A stretch of DNA of 64,000 bases from Ruminococcaceae bacterium Marseille-P2935 (lineage in GTDB: Bacteria; Bacillota; Clostridia; Oscillospirales; Ruminococcaceae). The stretch is from NCBI GenBank assembly GCA_900104565.1, contig LT629952.1, positions 1,487,604 to 1,551,603 of the forward strand, read 5' to 3'. Numbering within the stretch: position 1 is the first letter of the stretch; each line of letters starts with the position of its first letter. Below are positions 18,060-28,914 of the stretch, piece after piece. The notes beneath the pieces are model-generated. The model did no database searches. It worked only from the letters and a program-made list of their open reading frames with translations, and was not told the DNA's origin. Made by a program: the position numbers and the translations under genes.

Positions 18060-19355
18060 TTATTCCAAGAAACCTTTGTAATGCCGCATCATAATCTGAG
18101 ATTCCAGCGAACGCACCGAATCCAGTGCAACACCGACCAGAATGATGATGGAGGTACCACCCAGGGAAATATTTACGCCAGTGATCTGGGTAAGAATAAT
18201 GGGCAGTACGGCAATGATACCTAAGAAGATGGCGCCAACCAGCGTTACCCTGGAAATGATCTTGGCGATAAAGTCCGAGGTAGGCTTGCCGGGGCGAATA
18301 CCCGGAATTGCGCCGTTATTTTTACGGATATTGTTGGCCATCTCAATGGGGTTATACTGAATCGCAATATAGAAATAGTTAAAAGCTAAAATCAGTACAA
18401 ACAATAGAATGCCATACAGCGGCTTGTTGTAGTCAAATGCACCCAAAAAACTACCCCAGAAGCTGCCGGCTGCCGGATTCGTAAAACCCTTGATCATGCC
18501 GGGAATCGACAGTAAGGAGCTTGCAAAAATAACGGGCAGAACGCCAGACATACTTACTTTAATGGGGATATGGGTTGACTGGCCACCATACATTTTACGG
18601 CCAACAACACGTTTTGCATACTGTACCGGAATTCTGCGTTCTGCATTGTTCATGACAACAATGAAGGCAATAATCGCAACAAACAGAATCACAATACCTA
18701 CTGCAATAAAGGCAAAGCGGATCTCACCCTGAGCCGCTGCCTGGAAGAGGCTGATCATCATAGTAACAACGCTCCAGCCTCTCGATACGATACCGGCAAA
18801 CAGAATTAGCGAAATACCGTTGCCGATGCCGTTTACGTCGATCTGCTCGCCCAGCCATACAATCAGCATGGCGCCGGCAGTAAAGCAGCTGATAATAATA
18901 ATTGCGGAGAATACCCCGCTGAAACCAGCGGTGTAGGAAAGGCAACCCATGTTGTTCAGCAGGAAGTAATAGGCAATCGCCTGCACCAGCGCCAATCCAA
19001 CGGTGGTATAACGGGTGATCTTAGCCAGCTTCTTCCTTCCCTCTTCGCCCTCTTTCGAAAGGCGCTCAAGAGCAGGAATGGCTACCGCCAGCAGCTGAAT
19101 AACAATGGATGATGTAATGTAAGGGGAGATTGACAAAGCAAACAGGGTTGCGTTGGCAAAAGCACCACCGGTAATCACATCAACAAAGCCTAACAGGTTT
19201 CCGCCCTGTTTCACCAAATCCGCCATAGCAGATGGGTCCAGGAACGGAACAGGGATAGCTGTACCGATTCTGAAAATTACCAGAATCATCAGGGTGTATA
19301 GAATTTTCTTCCTTAAATCAACGATTTTCCAAGCGTTTCTTAAAGTCTCGATCAT
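18060..19355 (-). CDS. secY: Protein translocase channel subunit SecY
   Basis: 431 residues with ten membrane helices. Forms the translocation pore with SecE and SecG. RIPVQYAKR, the cytoplasmic loop that contacts ribosome and SecA, and the C-terminal LVGVALDSVRSLESQIMMRHYKGFL are diagnostic. Located after rplO with one base between stop and start. Confidence 0.98.
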   Translation of the reverse strand: MIETLRNAWKIVDLRKKILYTLMILVIFRIGTAIPVPFLDPSAMADLVKQGGNLLGFVDVITGGAFANATLFALSISPYITSSIVIQLLAVAIPALERLSKEGEEGRKKLAKITRYTTVGLALVQAIAYYFLLNNMGCLSYTAGFSGVFSAIIIISCFTAGAMLIVWLGEQIDVNGIGNGISLILFAGIVSRGWSVVTMMISLFQAAAQGEIRFAFIAVGIVILFVAIIAFIVVMNNAERRIPVQYAKRVVGRKMYGGQSTHIPIKVSMSGVLPVIFASSLLSIPGMIKGFTNPAAGSFWGSFLGAFDYNKPLYGILLFVLILAFNYFYIAIQYNPIEMANNIRKNNGAIPGIRPGKPTSDFIAKIISRVTLVGAIFLGIIAVLPIILTQITGVNISLGGTSIIILVGVALDSVRSLESQIMMRHYKGFLE

Positions 19356-19356
19356 C

Positions 19357-19797
19357 CTAGATCACCTCAGCCTTTCCGCCTGCCTCCTCAATCTTTTTCT
19401 TGGCTGATTCGGAGAAAGCAGCAACATTTACAGTCAGCTTCTTGCTGATCTCGCCGTTGCCAAGAATTTTCACACCGTCCAGTGTCTTCTTGAGAAGACC
19501 TGCTTTTACGATGGTCTCAGTGTCTACTACGCTGCCGTCCTCAAATTTATCAAGGTCGCATACGTTCAGAACAGCGTACTGTTTTGCGTGAATATTAACG
19601 AATCCTCTTTTTGGAATACGTCTCTGTAAAGGCATCTGACCGCCTTCAAAACCTGGCCGTACACCGCCGCCGGAGCGAGCGTTTTGGCCTTTGTGACCTT
19701 TACCGGCTGTTTTACCGTTACCAGAACCTGCGCCTCTACCTTTGCGGTAAGCCGCTTTGGTGCTGCCCGGTGCCGGGGAAAGCTCATGCAACTTCAT
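19357..19797 (-). CDS. rplO: 50S ribosomal protein L15
   Basis: 146 residues from ATG 19797, placed ten bases after GGAGGT; an upstream GTG overlaps the ribosome site and is unlikely. [34 protein letters not shown] and [19 protein letters not shown] are L15 signatures. Confidence 0.97.
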   Translation of the reverse strand: MKLHELSPAPGSTKAAYRKGRGAGSGNGKTAGKGHKGQNARSGGGVRPGFEGGQMPLQRRIPKRGFVNIHAKQYAVLNVCDLDKFEDGSVVDTETIVKAGLLKKTLDGVKILGNGEISKKLTVNVAAFSESAKKKIEEAGGKAEVI

Positions 19798-19819
19798 TCT
19801 TACCTGCACCTCCTTGCAA

Positions 19820-19996
19820 TTACGCTTCGGTTACCTCGATGAGGTGGGAAATTTTTGCAATTTTACCCTTTGTCTGGGCATTATCAGGCTGGATGGTCTC
19901 CTGGCCGATCTTTTTTAAACCCAGGGACTCAGCGGTAGCAATCTGGTCATCTTTTCTGCCTACCAGGCTCTTTACGAGTTTAATTTTATATGCCAT
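19820..19996 (-). CDS. rpmD: 50S ribosomal protein L30
   Basis: A 58-residue gene found by direct translation: [20 protein letters not shown], then [14 protein letters not shown], with AGGAGGTAGAC before the ATG. The ferredoxin-like L30 motif (KLVKS-IG----Q-ATA-SLGL-K) is clear. It lies between rpsE and rplO as expected. Confidence 0.95.
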   Translation of the reverse strand: MAYKIKLVKSLVGRKDDQIATAESLGLKKIGQETIQPDNAQTKGKIAKISHLIEVTEA

Positions 19997-20008
19997 GATG
20001 TCTACCTC

Positions 20009-20509
20009 CTATCCAATTAATTCTTTGACAGATTTACCGCGGATAGCGGCAACCTCTTCCAAAGATCTCAGCGACGCCAATCCGTTAATGGTAGCAGTTA
20101 CCACGTTGCAGGGATTGTTGGAACGGATGCATTTCGTTCTTACGTCTTTAATGCCAACGGCTTCCAGCACTGCACGAACCGGGCCGCCGGCGATAACGCC
20201 GGTACCTTGGGGAGCAGGCAGCATTAATACCTTGCCCGCACCGAAAATGCCGGTTACTTCATGCGGAATTGTTGTGCCTTTCAGAGAAACCTTAATCAGG
20301 TTTTTCTTTGCGTCTTCGATACCTTTACGGATCGCATCGGGAACCTCGGAAGCTTTGCCTAAGCCAAAGCCTACGGTGCCGTTTCCGTCGCCTACTACTA
20401 CAAGGGCGGCGAATTTAAAAATACGACCACCTTTTACGGTTTTCGAAACGCGGTTAATCGCAACTACTGTCTCTTTCAGATCCAGAGTAGTACCGTCTAT
20501 TCGTGCCAA
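20009..20509 (-). CDS. rpsE: 30S ribosomal protein S5 (TTG start)
   Basis: 166 residues if begun at TTG 20509, which has GAGGAGGG eight bases upstream and gives [20 protein letters not shown], the normal N-terminus. The longer open frame from 20659 would overlap rplR by 134 bases and is unlikely. [20 protein letters not shown] is the S5 double-stranded-RNA-binding motif. S5 takes part in decoding accuracy. Confidence 0.95.
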   Translation of the reverse strand: MARIDGTTLDLKETVVAINRVSKTVKGGRIFKFAALVVVGDGNGTVGFGLGKASEVPDAIRKGIEDAKKNLIKVSLKGTTIPHEVTGIFGAGKVLMLPAPQGTGVIAGGPVRAVLEAVGIKDVRTKCIRSNNPCNVVTATINGLASLRSLEEVAAIRGKSVKELIG

Positions 20510-20525
20510 AAGTATTCCCTCCTCA

Positions 20526-20885
20526 TTAGAATTTGAGGCCGCCCTCACGGGCACCTTCTGCCAGCTCTTTGACACGGCCGTGGTAAATGTAACCACCGCG
20601 GTCAAAAACAACTTCGGAAATGCCTTTTTCAAGCGCACGCTTGGCAATGGCGTTTCCAACTTTTTTAGCTGCGTCTTTGTTTCCGCCGAATCCTTCGAAA
20701 TCTTTATCCATTGAGGATGCAGATGCCAAGGTCACGCCGGCAACATCATCAATAAGCTGGGCATAGATGTGTTTTGCAGAACGGAATACATTAAGGCGTG
20801 GACGTTCCGGTGTGCCGCTGATCTTGCCTCTAACCCGGCGATGCCGATTCAGCCTTGCTTTATTGCTGTCAGGCTTTTTCACCAT
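20526..20885 (-). CDS. rplR: 50S ribosomal protein L18
   Basis: 119 residues. [20 protein letters not shown] and [12 protein letters not shown] are the 5S-rRNA-binding part; [20 protein letters not shown] is the conserved end. Order rplF-rplR-rpsE is standard. Confidence 0.98.
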   Translation of the reverse strand: MVKKPDSNKARLNRHRRVRGKISGTPERPRLNVFRSAKHIYAQLIDDVAGVTLASASSMDKDFEGFGGNKDAAKKVGNAIAKRALEKGISEVVFDRGGYIYHGRVKELAEGAREGGLKF

Positions 20886-20903
20886 ATTAATTCACTCCTT
20901 TTA

Positions 20904-21449
20904 CTACTTCTTGCCCTTACCGGCTTTACCTTCCTTGCGGATGATAACTTCACCAACGTACTTAATACCTTTGCCTTTATATGGCTCGGGAGGACGTTTT
21001 TCGCGAACTTCGGCAGCAAACTGGCCAACCTTCTGTTTGTCGGGGCCAAGAATGTTGATTTTGTTCGGTGCGGGTACTTCTATTGTGATTCCGTCAATCT
21101 CAGGTACAATCACCTGATGAGAAAAGCCCAGGTTCATTACAAGGTCTTTGCCCTGTTTTGCTGCACGGTAACCAACGCCACTGATCTCCAACTCTTTTTT
21201 AAAGCCGTTGGATACGCCTTCTACCATGTTTGCAACAAGGGTTCTGGTGAGACCGTGTAAGCTTCTGTGTTTTTTCTCGTCACTTGGACGCTCTACGTGG
21301 ATAACATTACCTTCCATCACGAGTTTCATGTCGTGGTTAACCTCGGTTGTCAGGGTGCCTTTCGGCCCTTTAGCCGTAACCACATTGCCGTCGATTTTTA
21401 CTTCAACGCCGGCTGGAATCTCGATGGGTTTTTTACCAATTCGACTCAT
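20904..21449 (-). CDS. rplF: 50S ribosomal protein L6
   Basis: 181 residues. [20 protein letters not shown] opens the first of two repeats and [16 protein letters not shown] closes the second, near the sarcin-ricin loop. Sits between rpsH and rplR. Confidence 0.98.
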   Translation of the reverse strand: MSRIGKKPIEIPAGVEVKIDGNVVTAKGPKGTLTTEVNHDMKLVMEGNVIHVERPSDEKKHRSLHGLTRTLVANMVEGVSNGFKKELEISGVGYRAAKQGKDLVMNLGFSHQVIVPEIDGITIEVPAPNKINILGPDKQKVGQFAAEVREKRPPEPYKGKGIKYVGEVIIRKEGKAGKGKK

Positions 21450-21464
21450 ACACTTCCCACCTCC

Positions 21465-21863
21465 TTACCAAATAAATGCCAGAACTTCGCCGCCAACATT
21501 TTCCTTGCGGGCCTGCCGGTCGGTCATAACGCCCTTAGATGTGGAAACAATCGCCACGCCCAGGCCTCTCATAACTCTAGGCATATCCTCGCAGCTGGTG
21601 TAGATGCGAAGGCCAGGCTTGGAAACTCTGCGCAGGCCGGAAATGACCTGAGCCTTGTTCGGGCCATATTTCAGAGTGATACGGATTACGCCCTGCTTCT
21701 CGTCTTCAATAACGTTGAAGCTTTTAATGTATCCCTCATCCAAAAGGATCTGTGCGATCGCCTTTTTCATGTTCGATGCAGGAATATCTACCGTGTCATG
21801 TTTCGCAGAATTGGCATTCCGGATACGGGTCAGCATATCTGCGATAGTATCGGTAACATTCAT
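21465..21863 (-). CDS. rpsH: 30S ribosomal protein S8
   Basis: 132 residues. [20 protein letters not shown] at the start and [20 protein letters not shown] at the end are S8 signatures. S8 binds 16S helix 21 and in many bacteria acts as the spc operon autorepressor. Confidence 0.98.
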   Translation of the reverse strand: MNVTDTIADMLTRIRNANSAKHDTVDIPASNMKKAIAQILLDEGYIKSFNVIEDEKQGVIRITLKYGPNKAQVISGLRRVSKPGLRIYTSCEDMPRVMRGLGVAIVSTSKGVMTDRQARKENVGGEVLAFIW

Positions 21864-21887
21864 ACCGTCAACCTCCTTTGCTCGTGC

Positions 21888-22073
21888 TTACCAGCTAGCT
21901 TTTCTCACGCCAGGGATTTGACCTTTGTAAGCCAGCTCCCTAAAGCAGATACGGCAGACGCCGAATTTGCGAAGATAAGCATGTGGCCGGCCACAGATTT
22001 TACACCTGGTGTATGCGCGAGTAGAGAACTTTGGCGTTCTTTGCTGCTTAGCAATCATCGATTTCTTTGCCAT
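21888..22073 (-). CDS. rpsN: 30S ribosomal protein S14, type Z
   Basis: 61 residues, the short zinc form. Cys24, Cys27, Cys40 and Cys43 make two CxxC pairs; [20 protein letters not shown] is typical. It binds the 30S head. Confidence 0.98.
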   Translation of the reverse strand: MAKKSMIAKQQRTPKFSTRAYTRCKICGRPHAYLRKFGVCRICFRELAYKGQIPGVRKASW

Positions 22074-22085
22074 TCTTGTTCCTCC

Positions 22086-22625
22086 TTACTTCGCGAACGG
22101 TGCGCCCATAAGTGTTAACAGCTCACGAGCCTCTTCGTCTGTTTTAGCGGTAGTGACAAACGCAATGTCCATACCTCTTACTTTATCGATTTTATCATAT
22201 TCGATTTCGGGGAAAATCAACTGCTCTTTCAGTCCTACGCTGTAGTTTCCTCTGCCATCAAACCCGTTAGGATTGATGCCGCGGAAGTCTCTTACACGGG
22301 GCAGAGCCACGTTGAAAAACCGATCCAAAAATTCGTACATGATTTCGCTTCTCAGCGTTACTTTTGCGCCAATGGTCATGCCTTCGCGCAGCTTAAAGTT
22401 CGCAACAGATTTTTTTGCTTTGCAGGGAATAGCCTTCTGACCAGTGATCTTAGCTAAATCCTGCATAATGGCATCAACAATCTTTTGGTTGTCGCGAGCC
22501 TCGCCGCAGCCTACGTTAATTACGATCTTTTCCAGCTTGGGGATCTGCATGACACTCTTGTAGCCGAATTTTTCCATGAGCTTCGGAGCTACTTCGCTTT
22601 TATAGAACTCTTTCATTCTTGCCAT
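22086..22625 (-). CDS. rplE: 50S ribosomal protein L5
   Basis: 179 residues. Binds 5S rRNA and contacts P-site t[20 protein letters not shown] and [20 protein letters not shown] are diagnostic. Between rplX and rpsN. Confidence 0.98.
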   Translation of the reverse strand: MARMKEFYKSEVAPKLMEKFGYKSVMQIPKLEKIVINVGCGEARDNQKIVDAIMQDLAKITGQKAIPCKAKKSVANFKLREGMTIGAKVTLRSEIMYEFLDRFFNVALPRVRDFRGINPNGFDGRGNYSVGLKEQLIFPEIEYDKIDKVRGMDIAFVTTAKTDEEARELLTLMGAPFAK

Positions 22626-22641
22626 GATTCATCCTCCTCCC

Positions 22642-22965
22642 TTAAAAAGTACCGTTGCAGCCTTTGTTTTTGCAAAGACGCACTTTTTTGCCATCGCCAT
22701 CAATTTTGTGAGCAGCTCTGGTTGGTTTGCCGCACTTAGGGCAAACTACCATAACTTTAGAAGCATACAGCGCACCCTCGGCTTTTACAATGCCGCCAGG
22801 CTGTCCAGCTTGTCTGGGTTTCACATGTTTGGTTACCATACCGAGACCCTCGACAATAACTTTCTGCTCACTTGGGCTTACTTCAAGAACTTTGCCTTTT
22901 TTGCCCTTGTCTTTACCAGACAGAACAACAACTGTATCACCAGTCTTTACGTGAACCTTATTCAT
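22642..22965 (-). CDS. rplX: 50S ribosomal protein L24 with a Cys4 tail
   Basis: 107 residues from ATG 22965, chosen because AAGGAGGT lies eight bases upstream; the longer frame would overlap rplN. VHVKTGDTVVVLSGKDKGKK is the KOW motif. The C-terminus has CPKCGKPTR and CKNKGC, a probable zinc site seen in clostridial L24. Confidence 0.96.
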   Translation of the reverse strand: MNKVHVKTGDTVVVLSGKDKGKKGKVLEVSPSEQKVIVEGLGMVTKHVKPRQAGQPGGIVKAEGALYASKVMVVCPKCGKPTRAAHKIDGDGKKVRLCKNKGCNGTF

Positions 22966-22978
22966 TGTGAGCACCTCC

Positions 22979-23347
22979 TTACAGCACCTCAGGAGCAAGG
23001 CTGAGAATCTTGAGATAATCTTTATCTCTCAGCTCTCTTGCTACTGGCCCAAAAATACGTGTACCTCTCGGGTTTTTGTCCTCTTTAATAATAACTGCAG
23101 CGTTCTCATCAAAGCGGATGTAAGTGCCATCTTCTCTTCTAAGACCTTTTGCAGAACGGACGATAACTGCTTTTACAACATCGCCTTTTTTTACCTGGCC
23201 GCCGGGAGCAGCTTTTTTAACGGAAGCTACTACGACGTCACCAATGTTAGCGTATCTCCTGCGGGAGCCGCCCAACACGCGGATGCACATGAGTTCCTTC
23301 GCACCGGTGTTATCAGCTACCTTGAGATAGGTCTGCATCTGTATCAC
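22979..23347 (-). CDS. rplN: 50S ribosomal protein L14 (GTG start)
   Basis: 122 residues. GTG 23347 has AAAGGAGG eight bases upstream and yields [20 protein letters not shown], the normal L14 start. The gap to rpsQ (118 bases, 23348-23465) is the largest inside this part of the operon and includes a short CCTTTGG/CCAAAGG hairpin. Confidence 0.97.
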   Translation of the reverse strand: MIQMQTYLKVADNTGAKELMCIRVLGGSRRRYANIGDVVVASVKKAAPGGQVKKGDVVKAVIVRSAKGLRREDGTYIRFDENAAVIIKEDKNPRGTRIFGPVARELRDKDYLKILSLAPEVL

Positions 23348-23465
23348 AGAGCGTTCCTCCTTTCGGTTAAAACTAATCTACCTGTACCTTTGGATGGTTC
23401 CAAAGGTCTCTACCCGAACCCTTCGCCCGGGCGCTTAAATTAGTCTATTAGCGATACCTTTACGG

Positions 23466-23723
23466 TTACTTCGCTTTTTCAACTATTTCGGAAACTCTCC
23501 ACCTTTTATCTTTGGACAGGGGACGAGTCTCAGTAATGACAACCTTGTCACCCACACCGCAGCTATTCTGCTCATCATGAGCTTTCAGACGGACGGTGCG
23601 TTTGATAACCTTTTTATACAGGGGGTGCTTTACGCTGTCCTGAATGGCAACAACAACGGTTTTATCCATTTTATCGCTAACAACAACGCCAACCCTGGTT
23701 TTTCTGAGGTTTCTCTCGCTCAT
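23466..23723 (-). CDS. rpsQ: 30S ribosomal protein S17
   Basis: 85 residues. OB-fold protein with [31 protein letters not shown] and [20 protein letters not shown]. Primary 16S rRNA binder. Confidence 0.98.
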   Translation of the reverse strand: MSERNLRKTRVGVVVSDKMDKTVVVAIQDSVKHPLYKKVIKRTVRLKAHDEQNSCGVGDKVVITETRPLSKDKRWRVSEIVEKAK

Positions 23724-23744
23724 AGCTGGTCCTCCCTTCCCGTA

Positions 23745-23945
23745 TTACTGCGCGCTCTTCATTTCTTTCTCAGTGATAATGGTCTTCACCCTGGCAATGT
23801 CTTTTTTCACAACATTGAGGCGAGAGGTATTATCGAGCTGATTGATTGCGTGCTGGAAGCGAAGATTGAACAGTTCGGCTTTAAGGTCGCTTAACTTTTC
23901 ATTGAGTTCTGCAACAGAAAGTTCTCTGATCTCTTTGGCCTTCAT
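23745..23945 (-). CDS. rpmC: 50S ribosomal protein L29
   Basis: 66 residues, two long helices. [20 protein letters not shown] and [16 protein letters not shown] are diagnostic. Its ATG overlaps the stop of rplP by one base. L29 is near the exit tunnel where chaperones and SRP dock. Confidence 0.98.
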   Translation of the reverse strand: MKAKEIRELSVAELNEKLSDLKAELFNLRFQHAINQLDNTSRLNVVKKDIARVKTIITEKEMKSAQ

Positions 23946-24370
23946 TACTCTTCACTCCCCTTTCTTTCGTTTACAACAAATTTGCATTTTACAGGCAGTT
24001 TGTGCGCTGCAAGACGCATAGCCTCTCTGGCCAGCTCTTCGGTTACACCGCCAATTTCAAACATAACACGGCCTGGCTTTACAACAGCAACCCAGTATTC
24101 CGGGCTACCTTTACCAGAACCCATTCGGGTCTCAGCCGGTTTTTCGGTGATTGGCTTATCCGGGAAAATTTTGATCCATACCTGACCGCCACGTTTGATG
24201 TAACGGGTCATGGCAATACGAGCAGCCTCGATCTGGTTGGATGTGATCCAAGCGGGTTCCAGAGCCTGCAGGCCAAAATCGCCGTAGGTAACAGTGTTGC
24301 CGCGGGTTGCTTTGCCCTTCATACGGCCTCTGTGAACTCTGCGGTATTTTACTCTTTTCGGCAGAAGCAT
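23945..24370 (-). CDS. rplP: 50S ribosomal protein L16
   Basis: 141 residues. [20 protein letters not shown] and [20 protein letters not shown] are L16 signatures. L16 helps position tRNA at the peptidyl transferase centre. It overlaps rpsC and rpmC by one base each. Confidence 0.98.
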   Translation of the reverse strand: MLLPKRVKYRRVHRGRMKGKATRGNTVTYGDFGLQALEPAWITSNQIEAARIAMTRYIKRGGQVWIKIFPDKPITEKPAETRMGSGKGSPEYWVAVVKPGRVMFEIGGVTEELAREAMRLAAHKLPVKCKFVVNERKGSEE

Positions 24371-25050
24371 TACTTGTTGCCTCCTTCCCTCTGAGGTTTC
24401 ACGTCAGCGAGAACCTCACCAGTATAGATCCAGACTTTAACGCCGATTTTGCCATAGGTGGTATCCGCCTCAGCGAAGCCATAGTCAATATCAGCTCTCA
24501 AAGTCTGCAGGGGAATAGTTCCCTCATGATAATGCTCGGTTCTGGCGATTTCTGCGCCGCCCAAACGGCCGGAAACCTGAACCTTAATACCCTTGGCGCC
24601 CAGTTTCATCGACCGGCCGATTGCCTGTTTCATAGCGCGGCGGAAGCTGATTCTGTTTACCAGCTGAGCAGCGATGTTTTCGGCTACCAGCTGAGCGCTC
24701 TTGTCGGGCTGTTTTACTTCAACAACATTAATGAACACATTCACTTTGTCTTTTTTGCCCTTATTGACCATCTCTTCGCAGGCTTTGCGGATCTTTTCAA
24801 TCTCAGCACCGCCCTTACCAATGACAATACCAGGTCTTGCACAGTGGATGTGAATTCTAACTTTAGTGGCGTCACGCTCGATTTCGATGCGGGGAACGCC
24901 TGCTTCCTGCAAAGACTTTTTCAAGAATTTGCGCAGCTTGTAATCCTCGACAAGGATATCGCCGAAAGCAGCGTCCTTAGCAAACCAGCGGGAATCCCAA
25001 TCCTTGATGACACCAACACGGAAACCGTGCGGATTTACTTTTTGGCCCAT
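24370..25050 (-). CDS. rpsC: 30S ribosomal protein S3
   Basis: 226 residues. N-terminal KH domain ([18 protein letters not shown]) and the C-terminal S3 domain ([20 protein letters not shown]). Forms part of the mRNA entry channel. Confidence 0.98.
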   Translation of the reverse strand: MGQKVNPHGFRVGVIKDWDSRWFAKDAAFGDILVEDYKLRKFLKKSLQEAGVPRIEIERDATKVRIHIHCARPGIVIGKGGAEIEKIRKACEEMVNKGKKDKVNVFINVVEVKQPDKSAQLVAENIAAQLVNRISFRRAMKQAIGRSMKLGAKGIKVQVSGRLGGAEIARTEHYHEGTIPLQTLRADIDYGFAEADTTYGKIGVKVWIYTGEVLADVKPQREGGNK

Positions 25051-25070
25051 AGTTTACCTCCTCTTTCAGC

Positions 25071-25406
25071 TTATTCCTTTTCCCTTAAGACGATTGTCAC
25101 GTGGGATGTTCTTTTCAGAATGGTAAATGCTCTGCCCTGCGCTCTGGGTCTCATTCTCTTAAGAGTTGGACCCGGAGTTACGAAACACTCAGCAACATAC
25201 AGATTGTTTTTATCCATATTGTGATTGTTCTCCGCATTGGCTACAGCGGATTTCAACAGTTTTTCAAGCGGTTCACAGGCGGCCTTAGGGGTGTGCTTCA
25301 AAATGGCGGCTGCCAGATCGACCGGCTTGTTACGAATTAAATCAAGCACGATCTGCACCTTACGCGGCGAGATGCGGGCATATTTCAGATAAGCCCTTGC
25401 TTCCAT
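25071..25406 (-). CDS. rplV: 50S ribosomal protein L22
   Basis: 111 residues from ATG 25406, which has AAAGGAGG seven bases upstream; a longer frame from 25430 would read through that site. [20 protein letters not shown] and [20 protein letters not shown] (the exit-tunnel hairpin region) are diagnostic. Confidence 0.97.
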   Translation of the reverse strand: MEARAYLKYARISPRKVQIVLDLIRNKPVDLAAAILKHTPKAACEPLEKLLKSAVANAENNHNMDKNNLYVAECFVTPGPTLKRMRPRAQGRAFTILKRTSHVTIVLREKE

Positions 25407-25430
25407 GTTGTATCCTCCTTTCGGCCCCAA

Positions 25431-25703
25431 TTACTTGGTTTTCTTGGCACCGGCGTGTCCTCTGTAGGTTCTGGTGGGTGCGAACTCGCCGAGCTTGTGG
25501 CCCACCATATCCTCGGTGACATAGACCGGCACATGTTTACGTCCGTCATGAACGGCAAAGGTGTGTCCGACAAAGTCGGGGAATATTGTGGAAGCCCTGC
25601 TCCAAGTTTTCAGAACTCTCTTTTCGCCGGCCTCATTCATAGCAATTACTCGTTTAATCAGTACAGGCTGTACATATGGTCCTTTTTTAACACTTCTACC
25701 CAT
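25431..25703 (-). CDS. rpsS: 30S ribosomal protein S19
   Basis: 90 residues. [19 protein letters not shown] and [20 protein letters not shown] are S19 signatures. Binds the 30S head next to S13. Confidence 0.98.
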   Translation of the reverse strand: MGRSVKKGPYVQPVLIKRVIAMNEAGEKRVLKTWSRASTIFPDFVGHTFAVHDGRKHVPVYVTEDMVGHKLGEFAPTRTYRGHAGAKKTK

Positions 25704-25729
25704 GATTCATCTGCCTCCTTTCAGCTCGC

Positions 25730-26563
25730 TTATTTGCTGCCACGGCGTTTCACGATGAACTTATCGGAGCGGTTGTGGGTTGCTCTGGTCTTGTAGCCCA
25801 GTGCAGGCTTGCCCCAAGGAGTAACCGGTCCGGGACGGCCGATAGGCGATTTACCCTCACCACCGCCGTGCGGGTGATCACAGGGGTTCATGACAGAACC
25901 GCGAACGGTCGGTCTCCAGCCCATGTGGCGTTTACGTCCGGCTTTACCTAACGATACGTTCTCATGATCCACGTTACCAACCTGTCCTACTGTAGCCATG
26001 CAGCCAACAGGGACATTTCTCAGCTCGCCAGAAGGAAGTCTGATCAGAGCATACGCGCCTTCCTTTGCCATTAACTGAGCCATAATACCAGCGGAACGGG
26101 CAAGCTGTGCGCCTTTTCCCGGGTAAAGCTCAACGTTGTGCACAAAGGTACCAACAGGAATATTTCCCAGGGGCAGGGCGTTGCCTGCTTTGATGTCGGC
26201 GTTAGGGCCAGACATAACACTGTCGCCTACCTGCAGGCCGTTTGGAGCGATAATATAACGTTTCTCGCCGTCCTCATACTGCAACAGAGCAATATGTGCG
26301 GAACGGTTTGGATCGTACTCCAGAGTGAGCACAGTTGCGGGAATATCCGCTTTGTCTCTCTTAAAGTCGATCACACGGTATTTTCTACGGTTGCCGCCAC
26401 CGCGGTGACGAACCGTGATTCTGCCGTTATTGTTGCGGCCGGAATACTTCTTCAGATTTTCCAGAAGGCTTTTTTCCGGAGCAACCTTAGACAACCCGGA
26501 ATAATCGGTGACGGTCATTTGACGTCTGGCCGGGGTTGTCGGCTTATAACTTTTAATAGCCAT
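25730..26563 (-). CDS. rplB: 50S ribosomal protein L2
   Basis: 277 residues. [17 protein letters not shown] and [20 protein letters not shown], with the His important for peptidyl transfer, are present. Between rplW and rpsS. A 72-base gap separates it from rplW. Confidence 0.98.
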   Translation of the reverse strand: MAIKSYKPTTPARRQMTVTDYSGLSKVAPEKSLLENLKKYSGRNNNGRITVRHRGGGNRRKYRVIDFKRDKADIPATVLTLEYDPNRSAHIALLQYEDGEKRYIIAPNGLQVGDSVMSGPNADIKAGNALPLGNIPVGTFVHNVELYPGKGAQLARSAGIMAQLMAKEGAYALIRLPSGELRNVPVGCMATVGQVGNVDHENVSLGKAGRKRHMGWRPTVRGSVMNPCDHPHGGGEGKSPIGRPGPVTPWGKPALGYKTRATHNRSDKFIVKRRGSK

Positions 26564-26635
26564 TTCGGTTCACTCTCCTCATAATCGGTTTGCGGGATTT
26601 ATGAGCTATCCCATACTTCGCTGACCTAAAAAAAA

Positions 26636-26932
26636 TTACATCATGCTGTCGAAGAACTCAATGGTCTTCGAATCGGCGGTCAGCGTAACAATTGCCTTTT
26701 TCCAGTCTGGGCGGTAACCAGCGGTGCGGCCCATTCTTTTCAGTCTGCCGTTCACGTTCATGGTGTTGACAGCTGCTACCTTAGTACCTGCGAACAGGGC
26801 TTCTACGGCTTTGGCAATCTCAATTTTATTTGCATCCTTCGCAACCTTAAAGGTGTACTTTTTCATTGCGATGGCCTGCATGCTCGCCTCGGTAATCACC
26901 GGGCGCAGGATGATGTCCTGTGGAGCTTTCAT
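26636..26932 (-). CDS. rplW: 50S ribosomal protein L23
   Basis: 98 residues. [20 protein letters not shown] and [20 protein letters not shown] match L23, the docking site for trigger factor and SRP. Its ATG shares one base with the rplD stop. Confidence 0.97.
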   Translation of the reverse strand: MKAPQDIILRPVITEASMQAIAMKKYTFKVAKDANKIEIAKAVEALFAGTKVAAVNTMNVNGRLKRMGRTAGYRPDWKKAIVTLTADSKTIEFFDSMM

Positions 26933-27555
26933 TACGCGTACACCTCCTCAAGTTTTGCTACAGCGTCCTGAGCAACGATCAGAGCGTCATAGTTGAGAAC
27001 GTCATAAACATTCAGGGTGTTTACCAAAGCGGTTTTTACACCAGGAATGTTTCTTGCGCTGACAACGAGCTCTTTGTTCAACTCAGGCATTACAATCAGG
27101 GCCTTTTTGCCTACGCCCAGAGCAGACAACATATTAATTACGGTTTTGGTTTTGAAGCCGTCAACGGCAATTTTGTCCACAACATACATGTTCTGGTCCA
27201 GAACCTTGGAAGAGAAAGCGGATTTTAGAGCCAGTCTCTTCACCTTTTTGTTCAGGGTGTAGCTATAATCTCTGGGTTTGGGGCCAAGGGCGATTCCGCC
27301 GTGTTTCCACTGGGGAGCGCGGATGGAACCCTGGCGCGCGTGGCCGGTGCCTTTCTGTCTCCAGGGTTTGCGGCCGCCGCCTGCAACCTCACTTCTGGTG
27401 AGGGTGGACTGGGTACCCTGTCTCTGGTTGGCAAGATAATTCACAACGGCAGCGTGCATGACCGATTTGTTCGGCTCGATTCCGAAGACGGCATCCGAGA
27501 GGTTCAATTCGCCAACGCTTTTACCAGCCATATCATATACTGTTACTTTTGGCAT
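26932..27555 (-). CDS. rplD: 50S ribosomal protein L4
   Basis: 207 residues. The tunnel loop [20 protein letters not shown] and [14 protein letters not shown] is intact. In gamma-proteobacteria L4 represses the S10 operon through its leader; in Firmicutes L4 leaders are also known, which is relevant to the hairpin at 28667-28713. Confidence 0.98.
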   Translation of the reverse strand: MPKVTVYDMAGKSVGELNLSDAVFGIEPNKSVMHAAVVNYLANQRQGTQSTLTRSEVAGGGRKPWRQKGTGHARQGSIRAPQWKHGGIALGPKPRDYSYTLNKKVKRLALKSAFSSKVLDQNMYVVDKIAVDGFKTKTVINMLSALGVGKKALIVMPELNKELVVSARNIPGVKTALVNTLNVYDVLNYDALIVAQDAVAKLEEVYA

Positions 27556-27572
27556 TGTTGTTTCCTCCTTCC

Positions 27573-28208
27573 CTACGCCTTCTTAACGCTATCAGTGATA
27601 TATACTACTCCGCCTTTAGGGCCGGGAATAGCACCTTTAAGCGCTATCAGGTTGTTCTCGGCGTCAACTTTGACTACGTTCAGGTTTTGAATGGTGCAGC
27701 GCTCTGCGCCCATGTGACCAGGCAGTTTTTTGCCCTTCATAACTCTGGACGGATCGGAGCAAGCGCCCATGGAGCCCGCGTGACGGTGAACAGGACCGGA
27801 ACCGTGGGTCTCTTTCAATCTGCTGAAGCCATGGCGTTTGATTGCGCCTGCGTAACCTTTACCTTTGCTGGTTCCGCACACGTCAACGTTGTCGCCGGTT
27901 GCGAAGGTGTCTGCCTTAAGGATATCGCCCACATTGAATACGGAGCAATCGTCCAGGCGGAATTCCCTGAGAGTTCTCTTGGGAGCTACGTCAGCCTTCG
28001 CAAAATGACCTTTGCGCGGTTTGTTGACATTTTTTTCCGCTACGTCGCCGAAACCGATCTGCACAGCTTCATAGCCATCGTTTTCGGTTGTCTTCTTTTG
28101 TACGACAACGCAGGGACCCGCTTCAACAACGGTTACGGGAATAACGTTTCCCTTTTCGTCAAAGATCTGGGTCATACCAATTTTTTTGCCTACGATGCAT
28201 TTTTGCAT
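27573..28208 (-). CDS. rplC: 50S ribosomal protein L3
   Basis: 211 residues. [20 protein letters not shown] at the start and [19 protein letters not shown] near the end. The central loop [20 protein letters not shown] reaches the peptidyl transferase centre. Confidence 0.98.
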   Translation of the reverse strand: MQKCIVGKKIGMTQIFDEKGNVIPVTVVEAGPCVVVQKKTTENDGYEAVQIGFGDVAEKNVNKPRKGHFAKADVAPKRTLREFRLDDCSVFNVGDILKADTFATGDNVDVCGTSKGKGYAGAIKRHGFSRLKETHGSGPVHRHAGSMGACSDPSRVMKGKKLPGHMGAERCTIQNLNVVKVDAENNLIALKGAIPGPKGGVVYITDSVKKA

Positions 28209-28275
28209 ACTTTCCTACCTCCTTCGGTTATTGGTTGACTAATCGCCAACATGACCTGCTGTAAGAAACCTGGGA

Positions 28276-28593
28276 TTAAAGTTTAATCTCGATCTCTACG
28301 CCGGCAGGGAGCTCAAGACTTGTCAGAGCTTCCACAGTTTTGTTGGAAGGTCTTAAGATGTCAATGAGTCTCTTGTGGGTTCTCATCTCGAACTGCTCAC
28401 GGCTGTCTTTGTACTTGTGAACAGCGCGAAGGATGGTTACGATCTCCTTCTCGGTTGGAAGGGGGATTGGGCCGCTGACACGGGCGCCTGTCCGTTTTGC
28501 TGTTTCAACAATCTTCTCAGCAGAAGCGTCTACCAGCTGATGATCATAACCTTTGAGTCTAATGCGGATTTTTTCTTTGACTGCCACATTCAT
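28276..28593 (-). CDS. rpsJ: 30S ribosomal protein S10
   Basis: 105 residues. [20 protein letters not shown] and [16 protein letters not shown] with RTHKRLIDI are S10 signatures. First gene of the superoperon, with AAGGAGG seven bases before ATG 28593. S10 (NusE) also takes part in transcription antitermination. Leader of about 290 bases upstream. Confidence 0.98.
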   Translation of the reverse strand: MNVAVKEKIRIRLKGYDHQLVDASAEKIVETAKRTGARVSGPIPLPTEKEIVTILRAVHKYKDSREQFEMRTHKRLIDILRPSNKTVEALTSLELPAGVEIEIKL

Positions 28594-28666
28594 CGCCTCC
28601 TTGTAAAATTCCTTTGGCGACGCCTTTTACACTGAACACCGCGCCGGGTGTTTGCTCATATCCCAT

Positions 28667-28713
28667 AAAAAATCCCAACCTTTTCGCCCTCATTCAGAGC
28701 GAATCAGCCGGGA
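28667..28713 (-). terminator. Possible attenuator hairpin in the S10 operon leader
   Basis: On the minus strand the leader contains TCCCGGC-TGA-TTCGC, a loop, GCGAA-AAGGT-TGGGA and then six T residues. The inner TTCGC/GCGAA and outer TCCC/GGGA stems with the T-run make an intrinsic terminator about 75 bases before rpsJ. A terminator inside a leader suggests attenuation, for example by a ribosomal protein. Confidence 0.5.
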
Positions 28714-28885
28714 GTACAGGACAGAAGCAGACCCAGGCACATTCGCAAGCTGTGCGCCGGTTCCGTCACAATCTCAGTATCTAAAGTCGCCCGGTTTAAA
28801 ATCGGACATACTCAGCGAAAATTCCCCGCCACTTTGGACGGCCACCTCTCGCTTCATCGCATATCTTGTGCAGTCACGCTCATAT

Positions 28886-28914
28886 ATAATACCAGACAAA
28901 TATGCGGTTTGCAA
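28886..28914 (-). promoter_or_regulatory. Promoter of the ribosomal superoperon
   Basis: Minus-strand -35 TTGCAA (28909-28914), 17-bp spacer and -10 TATTAT (28886-28891). It would start transcription about 285 bases before rpsJ. Confidence 0.7.

Noticed and set aside
20510-20659. Longer N-terminus for S5
   Set aside because: It would overlap rplR heavily; a TTG with an ideal ribosome site gives the normal S5 length.
24307-25224. A 305-codon plus-strand frame inside the ribosomal operon, with many similar antisense frames
   Set aside because: It is the complement of rplP, rpsC and rplV, all certain genes; no ribosome site or protein motif.
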